This document shows positions 8,931 to 20,372 of a stretch of DNA of 64,000 nucleotides, in pieces. Position 1 is the first letter of the stretch. Each line of letters starts with the position of its first letter. Below the pieces are notes generated by a model that had not been told where the DNA came from, did no database searches, and saw only the letters and a list, made by a program, of their open reading frames with translations. Made by a program: the position numbers and the translations under genes. The stretch is from Neoconidiobolus thromboides FSU 785 (lineage: Eukaryota; Entomophthoromycota; Entomophthoromycetes; Entomophthorales; Neoconidiobolaceae), in contig MU626326.1 of NCBI GenBank assembly GCA_025603075.1, forward strand, positions 1 through 64,000, given 5' to 3'.

Positions 8931-11804
8931 TTAAAGTTCAAAGATAACGTCTTTAAACAGGTATAAAATACCAGCTCTAGGGGTAGAAATCACAGCCCAA
9001 TTAGGTATATGTTCATTAATCTCTTGAATAGATGGAATGACTTTTGGATCATCATAAGTACATGTAAAACCTAATCTAATAGACTTTCGTGCATTTTTAT
9101 CTTTTAAATAGTCAAAAGACACTTCAAATGGAAAATTGTAGTCTCTTCTCATTAAAATAATTTCATTCTCGTTATAATCGTCTATAGTTAATTCCTCTTG
9201 ACTATTGTTAGAACCGATTGTTTTGATACTAATATTTTTGACATTTTGCTTATAGAAACTCAGTATACATATGTTACTTTTATATGCGTTTAATTGAACT
9301 CTTAGCTTATGCTGATTACTACTTGAAATATTTTCTTTTAAAGTAACATTAATAAGCTTGGAATTCTCGATTGGAAAGGAAGGTTCAGGAGCATTATAGT
9401 AATAAACATACTGACTTCCACTAGGTCTAATTTCTGATAGGGGATTATTCTTTGCAGATGGAATATTATTAATGATTTCTTTTAAATAAGAAGGAGAAGT
9501 AATTGAAGCATAAGAAGTATAGTTACTGTCAAAACTAAATGGATCTAAATTGTCCCTCATTAATTTGCACCCAATGTCTTCCGAAATACATTTATTCTGT
9601 CCAAAATGGTATACCAATGGTGCATTTTCACTTAATGGAAATTTCATTATAGTTAAAATCGAAATAATGACCCATAAACCTAAAAACCTAAATATCATTT
9701 TTAAAGGAATTTTACCAATTAACTTTGGTATCAAATTAACTGATAATAAAGAAGATATTCCTCCCAAAAATGAAATAAAGTAATATACAATTGCTTTTTT
9801 AGTGCCAGTCGGGATCGTTTGTGTTAAGCCTGCAAATGCTGCTATTACTATTTCTTGATAAATCAGATTAGATAGTAGTACGATTAATAATTGTAGTACA
9901 GAATTAAAGACACTACTATTATCATTAGGGGCTTTGTCATTCAATTTAGCATTGCTTTCCTTCTTCTTACCAATACTTAAATTTGGATAATTGTATTTGA
10001 ATATTAAACCATGCGTTGTCGAGTATGCAAAATTCAATAAAGATAGGATACTTATAAAATACAAAGGACCTAATCTTTTGAGCAATACCAAAATATTAAG
10101 AATGTTACACAATAACCAAAATAAGCTATTTGATTGAATTAAAATAGGCTCGATTAAATCAAACTGGCCATTATTTTCATACCATGACCATAAATAGATC
10201 GATAAACTTAAACATGATATTCCAAGGAATGAATAAGACGCAAATATATAATATGAGTAGCTATGCGCTGACATACCTTCTCCAGTAATCCAAAATGCAT
10301 TTGATATCATTGTTCCAGAAATATAAAGTAAAATAGCTAACAAAATAGCAACAAACCCACGAATAATAGGAAACACTGTTAATTTTACAGTTAAAAGCAA
10401 TTTATCATCGTTTTTGTTCAAATTATAATTGATTGTTTTCACTATAATGAACAATGCTGATGCAAATTGTAAAAACGCTAATGCTACGCACAATTTAATA
10501 TATGAATCAAACGAATACACCTTTGAAAAATAACCCAAAATATCGAAAAACACTCCACCATCTTCTGGTTCATTTAGCTTATCAATTTCATTTGAGTTTC
10601 CTAATGAATTGACTGCTGAACATACTGTTTCGCCAAATACTTTGAGAGATTCAAAATAAATTTTGGAAATGTCATCTTTATAAGTATGATAAAATGCTCT
10701 GTTTGAATAGATAGCAAAATCTACTCCTGGGATATTGGCATCAGTATAAATTTGAAAGTCAGTTCTGGAATTAATTAGTCTTAGCTTAAAAGCAGTAAAC
10801 GCGATTACAGAACTATGCGGATGTGGTGAATTCGAAAATGCTTTGTTTATTACACTGCTTGATGATTGAAATAACATTCCTTTATTACCACTACCTGATG
10901 CTTCTAAGTTAATAAATCCCCTAACATCCTTTACCCATTCATGTAATAAAAATGTTCTTGATCCAAACAGCCCTTTTTCTTCTGCCGAATTAAAATTGTA
11001 GATAAAATCAACTGTTTTGGGTGGATTTAATACACTTAACCTTAAAGATTCCAACAATGACACTACTGAGATACCATTGTCACTTGCACCATGACTAGTT
11101 GACTGTGAATCATAGTGGGCAGATAAAAGTAATGCTGGTTTATTATAACTTTTAATAGTATTGTTATTGTTGTTGTCATTTGATAAAGCGAATGAAAGAG
11201 GATGAACTCTTGCTAAAATATTACTTGACTCAAAATAGGAAGCATGATAGACTCTTGGTAATTTCATCTTATTTAGCATCTCTTCACCCAACATATTAGT
11301 ACTACGATCAAAATGAAATTCGATTATATTTTTGTTATGTAATCTTATTGATAATTCTTGTAAGGCTTTGATATAAGATATGATATACTCTTCTACATTT
11401 TTTATTTCATCAGTGTTATATGTATGTACCTTACTACCAAGTCTCAATAAATGGGAATATGCAAAATCAGTATCAAATCCGTTATCTTTTATCAATTCAT
11501 CAAAATTAAACTTATATTTGTAAACGTTATCTTCTGTTTCAATCGTTGATAAACTTATTTTGTTATTTAGAAAATTTTGATGCCAATCTTTCCAATAGCT
11601 TGGTGATTCTTCTGGTAACACTAAAAAGTCAATTGCAATATGAAAAGTAAATAAATAGATTAACACAGTTAAACAAAATGTTATAATTGAAATATTTCTT
11701 CTAAAAAAGCTTGAAATTATATTATCGGGTCCGCTATATTTCTTTTTATCCTCCACCTGCTGATCACCTTTCATTTGATTGTTGACTACTTTACGCTGCC
11801 TCAT
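8931..11804 (-). CDS. PFF1: Vacuolar membrane M28 metalloprotease, PFF1 type
   Basis: Intronless, 957 residues, close to the usual size of fungal vacuolar membrane proteases (YBR074W family). One membrane segment lies near residues 37-57, then a lumenal M28 peptidase domain and a multi-pass C-terminal half (about 430-720). Zn-ligand motifs of family M28 are complete: LLSAHYDS (about 230), HGASDNG, FNSAEEKGLFGSR (about 272, catalytic Glu), INLEASG (about 302) and RAFYHTYKDD (about 374). It is expected to be a co-catalytic di-zinc aminopeptidase in the vacuole membrane; the physiological substrate of the family is not known. Several Asn runs (NDNNNNN) fit the AT-rich genome. This is the only clear housekeeping gene between 1 and 14 kb. 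Confidence 0.92.
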   Translation of the reverse strand: MRQRKVVNNQMKGDQQVEDKKKYSGPDNIISSFFRRNISIITFCLTVLIYLFTFHIAIDFLVLPEESPSYWKDWHQNFLNNKISLSTIETEDNVYKYKFNFDELIKDNGFDTDFAYSHLLRLGSKVHTYNTDEIKNVEEYIISYIKALQELSIRLHNKNIIEFHFDRSTNMLGEEMLNKMKLPRVYHASYFESSNILARVHPLSFALSNDNNNNNTIKSYNKPALLLSAHYDSQSTSHGASDNGISVVSLLESLRLSVLNPPKTVDFIYNFNSAEEKGLFGSRTFLLHEWVKDVRGFINLEASGSGNKGMLFQSSSSVINKAFSNSPHPHSSVIAFTAFKLRLINSRTDFQIYTDANIPGVDFAIYSNRAFYHTYKDDISKIYFESLKVFGETVCSAVNSLGNSNEIDKLNEPEDGGVFFDILGYFSKVYSFDSYIKLCVALAFLQFASALFIIVKTINYNLNKNDDKLLLTVKLTVFPIIRGFVAILLAILLYISGTMISNAFWITGEGMSAHSYSYYIFASYSFLGISCLSLSIYLWSWYENNGQFDLIEPILIQSNSLFWLLCNILNILVLLKRLGPLYFISILSLLNFAYSTTHGLIFKYNYPNLSIGKKKESNAKLNDKAPNDNSSVFNSVLQLLIVLLSNLIYQEIVIAAFAGLTQTIPTGTKKAIVYYFISFLGGISSLLSVNLIPKLIGKIPLKMIFRFLGLWVIISILTIMKFPLSENAPLVYHFGQNKCISEDIGCKLMRDNLDPFSFDSNYTSYASITSPSYLKEIINNIPSAKNNPLSEIRPSGSQYVYYYNAPEPSFPIENSKLINVTLKENISSSNQHKLRVQLNAYKSNICILSFYKQNVKNISIKTIGSNNSQEELTIDDYNENEIILMRRDYNFPFEVSFDYLKDKNARKSIRLGFTCTYDDPKVIPSIQEINEHIPNWAVISTPRAGILYLFKDVIFEL

Positions 11805-12017
11805 TTTTATTTTTTTTTGAATGATTTTTTCTCCCTTATATACTTATTTTCGCTTATTTTAATATTAGTTCAATAGTGCTGATGTAAGTCAACTCAAAAT
11901 TACCTTTAGAATCAATCATGCAAATTCAGAACTTTAAAAATCAAGGATTTTAAATCTCGTATTGCAGTTTAAATATTTAGATAATATACATTTATTTTCA
12001 TAAGTTTATTTAACATA
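11805..12017. promoter_or_regulatory. Upstream region of PFF1
   Basis: About 200 bp of A/T-rich sequence between the PFF1 start and a MITE. No clear TATA box or motif stands out. Confidence 0.3.
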
Positions 12018-12112
12018 TGGTGGTGTTTTTTTAGTTTCATCAATTTTTCTACTTTTTAAGTGCTATGAGTGGAAAGATTGTTAACAAAAATTCTTAAAAA
12101 AATACATCTCTA
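12018..12112 (-). mobile_element. MITE copy 7
   Basis: TGGTGGTGTTTTTTTAG to AATACATCTCTA, about 95 bp, minus orientation. It has diverged ends, an interrupted core (AAGTGCTATGAGTGG) and TA flanks. Confidence 0.75.
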
Positions 12113-12830
12113 TATGCTTAATATATGATTTTACATGTCTGCACTTGAAAATTTAAGACTTTTACAAACATATAATTTACAATTTATTATAATGCAGACC
12201 ACTTTTCCCTTTCTACATAGAACATAATTTTAGAATCGTTAATGGTATTAATTCAGGAATACTAATATTTTCGGTTTAATGTTTTATTAGCCCAATATGG
12301 TGGCAACTTGTTGAAGTTCTTAATATAATTTGAACACAAAGTGCGGAATCAAAATTATTTAGTCCGAATGCTATGTTTGTTTTTAAAAAAATCTAATATT
12401 CATAGTAACAAGAAGATAACTAGAAAGTATATTACAGTACAATTGAAAGACATATATCCTAATAAATAAAGCATTGGAAAAATATTTATTTAAACTATCA
12501 ACTTTAGTCCAAGATAAAATTTATTTATTATTTTTACAAATAAGGAGTAATTTTAATAATATCCAAAAATAGTAGTTTAAATTTAAAAGGTGGATTATTT
12601 TGTGTTGGAGTTTTTCCAGTTTTAACACTCTTAGAAAGGGTTCTAGACATTAGGGTTTTAAGTAGAAGCAATGCCTATAATATGTAATCATTAGATTTTA
12701 TATAAAGCAAAAACTATTAACACCATTCCACTAACTTACACAACTTTTAAAAAAGCAGTGTTTTTGTATTAAAATTTATTATCCATGTGAGTAACATAGT
12801 ATTTATAACCTTAATAAATTTATAAATTAA
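12113..12830. other. AT-rich intergenic, nothing recognised
   Basis: No supported feature. The sequence is ordinary AT-rich spacer. Confidence 0.5.
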
Positions 12831-13085
12831 AAGTTACGTAGTGTCCACAGCTTATGCCAAAAAACTTATGACCCTAACTCTTCTATCCCGTCCATACTTT
12901 ATCTGGTCTATAAACAGCTAATCCCCAAAGAGTTGTCTTCCTTGATTCACTTTAAGAAATCTTGGACACCAGAACTGCCTTCAGATTCCCTTTTTGCGCT
13001 TTTTACCTCAATGAGCCCTTTTATATCAGCCCTCAACATGCCCCTTTTTAAGAACATATTATCATGTTTCGCTGATCCTCCTTAA
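12831..13085 (+). pseudogene. Orphan open frame with coding-like composition (relic?)
   Basis: An open frame of 84 codons without an ATG start ends in TAA at 13083-13085. It reads as ordinary protein (for example LYLVYKQLIPKELSSLIHF and SWTPELPSDSLFALF). It is visibly richer in G+C than its flanks and pyrimidine-biased. GTTACGTAG just before 12842 could be a splice acceptor, but no upstream exon was found. I do not recognise the protein. A fragment of a mobile element or of a dead gene is the likeliest reading. Confidence 0.35.
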
Positions 13086-13375
13086 CTTATAATATTAACT
13101 TTATTAAAATATATAGCGATAACATTAATTTCTTTAGTGACAGGACTATCTCATAAAAAATCAGACTTTAAATTTTATTAATAAATATTTTTATAAAGAT
13201 ATATATCAAATGGCCAAAATTCTATTTTTTGTGATACTATAAAGGTATAGAATATTGTGTATTATAAGTTAGTACATATGACAAATAACCGAAATGTTGG
13301 ATCTTATATAGATGATAGAAAATATTGATAGTATATATAGTAAATATCTAAAAATAATGTTTATATTAATACATA

Positions 13376-13475
13376 CGGTGATGTTTTTTTGGCCTTATTA
13401 CTTTTTCTATCTTTTGAGTGGTATTTGCGTGGAAAAATTGTCAGTAAAATTCTTAAATACAAAAATACATCCCCA
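13376..13475 (-). mobile_element. MITE copy 8
   Basis: CGGTGATGTTTTTTTGG to AAATACATCCCCA, 100 bp, TA on both flanks, core GAGTGGTATTTGCGTGG. Confidence 0.85.
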
Positions 13476-13928
13476 TATACAATACGAAGCTAAATAAATA
13501 ACAGTATTACAGGCAGGAAATATAATTATTATTTTTTAGCTAACTCTAAACTATCAGCAATCTTACTAACACAAAAATATATATCAATATTTAGTCAAAA
13601 TTGGAAGTTGTAAAAAACTAAAACCCTTTATAAACGTAAAAGCTATTATATATAAGTTGTAGCCTATTAAGGTTTTTTATATAGCTCACCATTACAACGA
13701 CATTGTTTGTTAAAGATAGTAAAATCAAAAGAGTCAAAAGAAGAAGGACAATAGAACGTTAGAGTTAGGATTTTGAGGTCCCAACTAGAGCTATTGGAGG
13801 ATATCGGCTCAAGACAAAAGACTTCACCCTTCTGAGCGCTCATCTATATTTAATCATATTTTTTGCGCGTTTAAGCTACTTTGGTATCGAGTAACTTTTA
13901 TAACTTAAGATTAACTGTTTTTCATATA
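13476..13928. other. Intergenic with a G+C-richer patch at 13720-13830
   Basis: The patch around 13720-13830 is richer in G+C than its surroundings but holds no long frame or RNA gene that I can see. It may be another decayed element. Confidence 0.35.
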
Positions 13929-14024
13929 TGGAGTATTTTTTAGTTTCATCACTTTTTCTGTTTTTCAAGTGCTATTTGAGTGAAATAACTGTTAGTGGGA
14001 TTTTTCAATAAAAATATACCTCTA
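13929..14024 (-). mobile_element. MITE copy 9 (diverged)
   Basis: TGGAGTATTTTTTAG to AAATATACCTCTA with TA flanks. The core AAGTGCTATTTGAGTG is recognisable. Confidence 0.7.
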
Positions 14025-14468
14025 TATTTTGGTTCAAAGCCGATAAAAAAAGCAGTAAAAAGATATGTTTAGGTTATCTACTCTGTTCTTCCTTTACTTT
14101 TTTTTATCAATAAAACACCAAGCAAATAGTATTTAAAAGGTATCTCAAAAATGCACATAGATGAAATTGTGAGTAACAAATTTAAGCTCCTGTATGATGA
14201 TATTGACAGAATTTTACATTTCAAAAGACTTCAATAAGTGCACCCCCTTTATTATAACTAAAGAGAGAGTTGAATGCTCTATTTTATTATGCCCTTGTAT
14301 ATGTACCTTTGGGTATATAATGAATTTAAACAACCAATCTATTCATATATAATTGGAACTATCATGTTCGATAGTAACCATACAATATACATATAAATTT
14401 CTAAAGCATAAAAATAAAAGGTGTTTTATTTAAGCGATATAAATATGTATAGGATATTTTTTACTATA
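14025..14468. other. AT-rich intergenic, nothing recognised
   Basis: No supported feature. Confidence 0.5.
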
Positions 14469-14553
14469 TGATGTTTTTTTATTTCATTACTTTTTCTATT
14501 TTTCAAGCAATTTGAGAATGATTGTTAGTAAGATTCTTAGAAATACTTCTCCA
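14469..14553 (-). mobile_element. MITE copy 10 (shortened)
   Basis: TGATGTTTTTTTATTTC to AATACTTCTCCA, 85 bp with internal deletions and TA flanks. It lies 150 bp downstream of the stop codon of the secreted gene at 14703-15296. Confidence 0.65.
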
Positions 14554-14702
14554 TACGCTACTCCCTTAAAAGTCGACTAAAAGCCGGTTTTTACATCATC
14601 ATTTAAACTAAAATTTACTAAAAAGTTGAATGTGAAAAATAGAAGTAATGATATTACGGTTTATTAATTTTATGTTTCTAACTTATATATTAAACTAAAA
14701 AA

Positions 14703-15296
14703 TTAATATTGTTTTTTACATTTCTTTTTTGGTTCTTCTTGAACTGGGGTGACTTTTTCACATTCAATAAACATAGCTTTCTTACGGCAGACACGTCCTG
14801 GGCATTGGCAGGAACCTTTAACATATTTGTTATCTTTACATTCATAATAACCTCCATCTTCAGCACAGAAACCAGTGCTTTGCTCACATTGAGTAGCATC
14901 TGGGTTTCCGGCAACATATCTGGTGATTGGTAAGGAACCAGCAGATTCACATACTGGATTTGGGGTTTCAACTGGTGGGGTTACTGGGTCTACAGTTTGG
15001 ACTGGTGGAGTTACTGGAGTTTTTCTTTCACATTCAATAAACATAGCTTTTTTAGTACAGAATCTGTTTGGACATTTGCAGAAATCTTTAACATATTTGT
15101 TACTCTTGCACTCATAGTAGCCTCCATCTTCAGCACAGAAACCAGTACCCTCAACACATTGAGTAGCATCTGGGTTACCGGCAACATATCTAGTAATTGG
15201 TAAGGAACCAGCAGATTCACAAATAGGGTCTACTTCGGCGCTAACTGAAGCTAAAATAGCGGAAAATAAAGCAACTAAGGTGGTATTAAATTTCAT
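14703..15296 (-). CDS. Secreted protein with two 8-Cys modules
   Basis: Intronless, 197 residues. A signal peptide is clear (MKFNTTLVALFSAILASVSA), then two ~70-residue modules, each with eight Cys: C-x(18-20)-C-x6-C-x8-C-x9-C-x-C-x4-C-x8-C. Recurrent motifs are PITRYVAG, TGFCAEDGGYYECK, KYVK and KKAMFIEC. A Pro/Thr/Val linker (TPVTPPVQTVDPVTPPVE) joins the modules. Two close relatives with three modules lie at 21990-22712 and 23867-24610, all on the same strand. I do not recognise the module. The Cys spacing and paired aromatics suggest an extracellular disulfide-rich domain, perhaps carbohydrate-binding, but that is a guess. The C-terminus ends with a short Lys-rich tail (EEPKKKCKKQY) and no GPI signal. 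Confidence 0.85.
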   Translation of the reverse strand: MKFNTTLVALFSAILASVSAEVDPICESAGSLPITRYVAGNPDATQCVEGTGFCAEDGGYYECKSNKYVKDFCKCPNRFCTKKAMFIECERKTPVTPPVQTVDPVTPPVETPNPVCESAGSLPITRYVAGNPDATQCEQSTGFCAEDGGYYECKDNKYVKGSCQCPGRVCRKKAMFIECEKVTPVQEEPKKKCKKQY

Positions 15297-15340
15297 TATA
15301 AATTATTAATATTTATTTGAATTTGGAGTCACATACTTGG

Positions 15341-15348
15341 TTTATATA
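15341..15348 (-). promoter_or_regulatory. TATA box of the two-module secreted gene
   Basis: TATATAAA on the minus strand, about 45 bp upstream of the ATG at 15296. The related genes have similar boxes near 22750 and 24650. Confidence 0.55.
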
Positions 15349-16277
15349 GTCATTTTCGAGGTTTGTACTGTCAAATTTAACCATTTTTGTAAGTAATTTA
15401 AAGGTTCTCATTATTTTTAATTTTGTGGTATAATTAGATCTGTCAATTCTTTAAAAAAAATAGAATATCAATGCATCGTTTTATTACAGTTATTTATTTT
15501 TAGACTTAATCTCCCCTCATTAACTTTTTATTGGCCAAGAATATCTAAAAATATCAGTTTGATTTTAACTTTTATACTGTATTTGTCTTTTTTAACCAAA
15601 TTCTATTGTTTATATTAATTAAAAAATTCCCAAAGAATGCCTATAAGTTAAAGGTTCTGATGATTTTATACTTTTTATTTAACCTATTTGTCCTTTCGTT
15701 ATATTACAATAGTGTTGACAATAAAATTTAACTATAAATTAAATTTACTTGTTTTACTTGTTTTACTTGTTTAAATAATGAATATGCTATTCATTATCAA
15801 TGATATCAGACTTGAAAATAATGCAATAAATTAAAACATCATTGAGTCTGCAGTAAATGAGATAATAATACCACCACCAAATAAACTCATACCCATTTGT
15901 GATTGATATTCGTTGCAAGTATATTTGAATTTATTAGCTTTTAGTCTCATTTTTTAAACGCAATTTCAAATATAAAATTACTTTTAAAACATTTTTAGTA
16001 GGATTTTGGTTTTAGGTACCCTGATATGATATTTAAATATTAAAAATCTCCTTTATAAAACACTATTAATAGCATTGTAATATAAAGTGCAATAATTATG
16101 ACGCTAATACTAAACACCACGGCACAGGTATCATCATCATCTCAAATAATTAGATTATAAATTATGAGGTATCTTAATAAAGAACAAATATTAAAATATC
16201 AAGCTTTTGGTATATTTTTAGAAGCAATCCTTATATCTATCAAAGTCTATTTTAGACACTAGCACTTTAACACAATA
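15349..16277. other. AT-rich intergenic, nothing recognised
   Basis: About 0.9 kb with no supported gene. A triple ACTTGTTTT direct repeat occurs near 15747-15772. Confidence 0.45.
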
Positions 16278-16373
16278 TGAGAATGTCTTTCTTGATTTCA
16301 TTTATTTGTCTACTTTTATGCAACATAGATTCGAAAAAAACTACTAAATACTAAAACAAAAAGCCATTCCTGC
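16278..16373 (-). mobile_element. Possible highly decayed MITE copy
   Basis: TGAGAATGTCTTTCTTGATTTC at the left and AAAGCCATTCC at the right match family ends weakly. The core is degraded. Confidence 0.3.
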
Positions 16374-16715
16374 ATGGCCCTTTGGTACATTAAATGTCAT
16401 AGTTTAAGAAGTTTTAAGGGGTAAAGCTATATTTAAACTAATATTTGAAGTTATGATTTATTACATTAATGTAAATTTTAATCTACAATTTTATTTTTAA
16501 ATAACTTTATTACTATTAGAGGTTTGCTCTGTAATATAAACATTAATAATGAATTCAGAAATTAGTAAAAATTTACAAAGCATTTATAGTAGTTATACAT
16601 AACATTGTGATTAACCACAGTATCATTCAACCTTATACCATACAAGAGACAAAATCAAAAATATCAAAGTACAATCTCCATAGAAAACCTTATTCTTCTA
16701 TGAAAAAGATACATA

Positions 16716-16816
16716 TGGGGGTGTATTTTTGTGTTTAAGAATTTTACTAACAAATTTTCCGCTTAAATAGCGCTTAAAAAATGGAAAAAATAATGAAGTC
16801 AAAAAAAACACTCCCA
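16716..16816 (+). mobile_element. MITE copy 11 (parent A of the tandem duplication)
   Basis: TGGGGGTGTATTTTTGTG to AAAACACTCCCA, 101 bp, TA flanks. Its right half is identical to that of the chimeric copy at 18545-18644. Confidence 0.92.
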
Positions 16817-16901
16817 TATATTTACGTTGTAGTTAATAAAGTATGCAACACTACTAAGTAACATGATATAAATTATGTTTGATCAAATTCTATTTATCAT
16901 G

Positions 16902-17001
16902 TGGGGATGTTTTTTTGGCTTTATTACTTTTTCCATCTTTTAAGCACTATTTGAGTGGAAAGATTGTTAATAAAATTGTTAAACACAAAAATACATCCCC
17001 A
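16902..17001 (-). mobile_element. MITE copy 12
   Basis: TGGGGATGTTTTTTTGG to AAATACATCCCCA, 100 bp, in the first duplicated unit. It is a well-preserved copy with matching 15-bp ends. The right flank is TA and the left flank is TG. Confidence 0.92.
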
Positions 17002-17348
17002 TATCGTCTTATTATAAATCACATTTTTAAGCTTCTTTAATTTATTCTTCTTTTTTAAATAATATTAGTTAATGTTATATAGCACTTTATGATTATTTAA
17101 GCTGCTGCATCTTTTATCAGAAATATGTTATCTTTCACCAACATTTGGCCATCCCAAAAATGATAGTTTTCTTATATAACAAGGTATTTTTTATCTATTA
17201 TAATATCTCTATATATATTGAAATATTTTTGATTTGAAGAAAGTTTACTTTATTTCTATGCTATCGTTAATATGACGTTTATGATACACTTTAAAATATA
17301 CCTAAATTTCATATTTTCATTAAAAACTAACAAAATCTTTTTATATAG

Positions 17349-17812
17349 TGTGAAATATCGCTTTGTCAGCCCCATGGTTAATTATAGCATAATAATCGCC
17401 TAAGCTGTCGTGTTCTCGATTATAGAGACAATTAGTCCCATGCTCTTATTCCGATTTGTTAAGAGAATTTCTATCTTCGTCTCAAAGAATATTCTCCCCT
17501 CGTTTTGATATTTATACTTGTCGGAGTATAAAAGAGATTCTAAAACATAATAGCTCGAGGCTTCTTAACTGAATTATTTACTGATATCTCGAACATTTAA
17601 TAAAGCCACTAAGTTTTCTTAATAGTATTTTTCGTAGATTTTACATTAATATTATCTATTCTATTTGTCTTATATAGCTTGTAACTTATTACGTGCTATT
17701 CCTCATAATCCAAGTCTATCTTAGTCACATAAACTAAGACCTTTCGACTTATAGTGTAGTCAACCCAGCAATAGCTATTCTTGACTCCAAACCCTAAGTA
17801 CCAGATTTCACA
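17349..17812 (-). mobile_element. Solo-LTR-like repeat L4 (464 bp)
   Basis: The same 464-bp repeat as L1 and L2 in minus orientation, TGTGAAATATCGC to AGATTTCACA. It is flanked by ATAG on both sides, a clean 4-bp target-site duplication. Confidence 0.75.
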
Positions 17813-18369
17813 ATAGTCAATAAATATATTTAGTATGATTCCAAAAAATGAACCAGTATTGATAAACTAACCAAAGCTTTTCTATAATATTAAATGGATA
17901 CAATAATAAGTAATAAGTGAAAATCAGTGTAAAAAATTAAATATCAGAAATCAGAAAAAACATTAAAGATACTAAAAGAATACAAACAAATCAAGCATAT
18001 TTCTCCCCTGTTTTCGATATAAAAAAATTATAAACCCTTCTATAATTTTTTAAAATAATATTTTTTCAAAATTGGTTCACCTAAAAGGAACTTGTAAATC
18101 AATTTAGTAACAAGTCTACTCTACTCTTCAAAATACCACAATCTATAGAGTGATAACTCTGAGTTATAACTTTGTTAATAACTTTGTTTTTTTATTACTT
18201 TATAAAATTTAAAATTATTAACGAAAACATCAATTTTTACAACTTTTTAAAATATAAAGTCAATAGAGTTTTTTTTATTATATTTTGAAAAAGAAGAAAT
18301 GTCCCAAAATTTAAAAAAATTATATTAAAAAGTTTATACACATGAGTTTACCCTTGAATTCTCTTTACA

Positions 18370-18466
18370 TGAGGATGTATTTTTATGTTTAAGAATTTTA
18401 GTAACAATTATTCTACTCAAACCGCTTGGAAAATGGAAAAAGTGATGAAATCAAAAAATATCACCA
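18370..18466 (+). mobile_element. MITE copy 13 (diverged)
   Basis: TGAGGATGTATTTTTATG to AAATATCACCA, about 97 bp. The core is altered to ACTCAAACCGCTTGG. Confidence 0.8.
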
Positions 18467-18544
18467 TATATATTATAATTTGTTTAGAACACTAACTCTA
18501 TAAAGTTTGAAGTTTTATTCAAAAACAGTAGCACATTTTAAATA

Positions 18545-18644
18545 TGGGGATGTATTTTTTTGTTTAAGAATTTTACTACAATCTTTCCACTCAAATAGCG
18601 CTTAAAAAATGGAAAAAATAATGAAGTCAAAAAAAACACTCCCA
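18545..18644 (+). mobile_element. Chimeric MITE at the duplication junction
   Basis: The left half (seven-T run, ACTACAATCTTTCCACTC) is that of the MITE at 20373. The right half (AATAATGAAGTC, CACTCCCA and the flank TATTTACG) is that of the MITE at 16716. The switch lies in the shared stretch 18593-18617, which marks the crossover point. Confidence 0.9.
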
Positions 18645-18729
18645 TATATTTACGTTGTAGTTAATAAAGTATGCAACACTACTAAGTAACATGATATAAA
18701 TTATGTTTGATCAAATTCTATTTATCATG

Positions 18730-18829
18730 TGGGGATGTTTTTTTGGCTTTATTACTTTTTCCATCTTTTAAGCACTATTTGAGTGGAAAGATTGTTAATA
18801 AAATTGTTAAACACAAAAATACATCCCCA
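18730..18829 (-). mobile_element. MITE copy 15 (duplicate of 16902-17001)
   Basis: Identical to the copy 1,828 bp upstream. It arose by the segmental duplication, not by a new insertion. Confidence 0.9.
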
Positions 18830-19176
18830 TATCGTCTTATTATAAATCACATTTTTAAGCTTCTTTAATTTATTCTTCTTTTTTAAATAATATTAGTTAA
18901 TGTTATATAGCACTTTATGATTATTTAAGCTGCTGCATCTTTTATCAGAAATATGTTATCTTTCACCAACATTTGGCCATCCCAAAAATGATAGTTTTCT
19001 TATATAACAAGGTATTTTTTATCTATTATAATATCTCTATATATATTGAAATATTTTTGATTTGAAGAAAGTTTACTTTATTTCTATGCTATCGTTAATA
19101 TGACGTTTATGATACACTTTAAAATATACCTAAATTTCATATTTTCATTAAAAACTAACAAAATCTTTTTATATAG

Positions 19177-19640
19177 TGTGAAATATCGCTTTGTCAGCCC
19201 CATGGTTAATTATAGCATAATAATCGCCTAAGCTGTCGTGTTCTCGATTATAGAGACAATTAGTCCCATGCTCTTATTCCGATTTGTTAAGAGAATTTCT
19301 ATCTTCGTCTCAAAGAATATTCTCCCCTCGTTTTGATATTTATACTTGTCGGAGTATAAAAGAGATTCTAAAACATAATAGCTCGAGGCTTCTTAACTGA
19401 ATTATTTACTGATATCTCGAACATTTAATAAAGCCACTAAGTTTTCTTAATAGTATTTTTCGTAGATTTTACATTAATATTATCTATTCTATTTGTCTTA
19501 TATAGCTTGTAACTTATTACGTGCTATTCCTCATAATCCAAGTCTATCTTAGTCACATAAACTAAGACCTTTCGACTTATAGTGTAGTCAACCCAGCAAT
19601 AGCTATTCTTGACTCCAAACCCTAAGTACCAGATTTCACA
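19177..19640 (-). mobile_element. Solo-LTR-like repeat L5 (duplicate of L4)
   Basis: Same sequence and same ATAG flanks as L4, 1,828 bp downstream. Confidence 0.75.
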
Positions 19641-20197
19641 ATAGTCAATAAATATATTTAGTATGATTCCAAAAAATGAACCAGTATTGATAAACTAACC
19701 AAAGCTTTTCTATAATATTAAATGGATACAATAATAAGTAATAAGTGAAAATCAGTGTAAAAAATTAAATATCAGAAATCAGAAAAAACATTAAAGATAC
19801 TAAAAGAATACAAACAAATCAAGCATATTTCTCCCCTGTTTTCGATATAAAAAAATTATAAACCCTTCTATAATTTTTTAAAATAATATTTTTTCAAAAT
19901 TGGTTCACCTAAAAGGAACTTGTAAATCAATTTAGTAACAAGTCTACTCTACTCTTCAAAATACCACAATCTATAGAGTGATAACTCTGAGTTATAACTT
20001 TGTTAATAACTTTGTTTTTTTATTACTTTATAAAATTTAAAATTATTAACGAAAACATCAATTTTTACAACTTTTTAAAATATAAAGTCAATAGAGTTTT
20101 TTTTATTATATTTTGAAAAAGAAGAAATGTCCCAAAATTTAAAAAAATTATATTAAAAAGTTTATACACATGAGTTTACCCTTGAATTCTCTTTACA

Positions 20198-20294
20198 TGA
20201 GGATGTATTTTTATGTTTAAGAATTTTAGTAACAATTATTCTACTCAAACCGCTTGGAAAATGGAAAAAGTGATGAAATCAAAAAATATCACCA
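20198..20294 (+). mobile_element. MITE copy 16 (duplicate of 18370-18466)
   Basis: Identical to its partner in unit 1. Confidence 0.8.
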
Positions 20295-20372
20295 TATATA
20301 TTATAATTTGTTTAGAACACTAACTCTATAAAGTTTGAAGTTTTATTCAAAAACAGTAGCACATTTTAAATA

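Larger units (their letters stand above)
16765..18592. repeat. Tandem duplication, unit 1 (1,828 bp)
   Basis: The sequence from inside MITE copy 11 to inside the MITE at 18545 recurs with an offset of exactly 1,828 bp. Reading the two units side by side I saw a single base difference, at the position after GGGGATGT in the end MITE. The unit holds MITEs at 16902 and 18370 and an LTR-like repeat at 17349. Confidence 0.92.
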
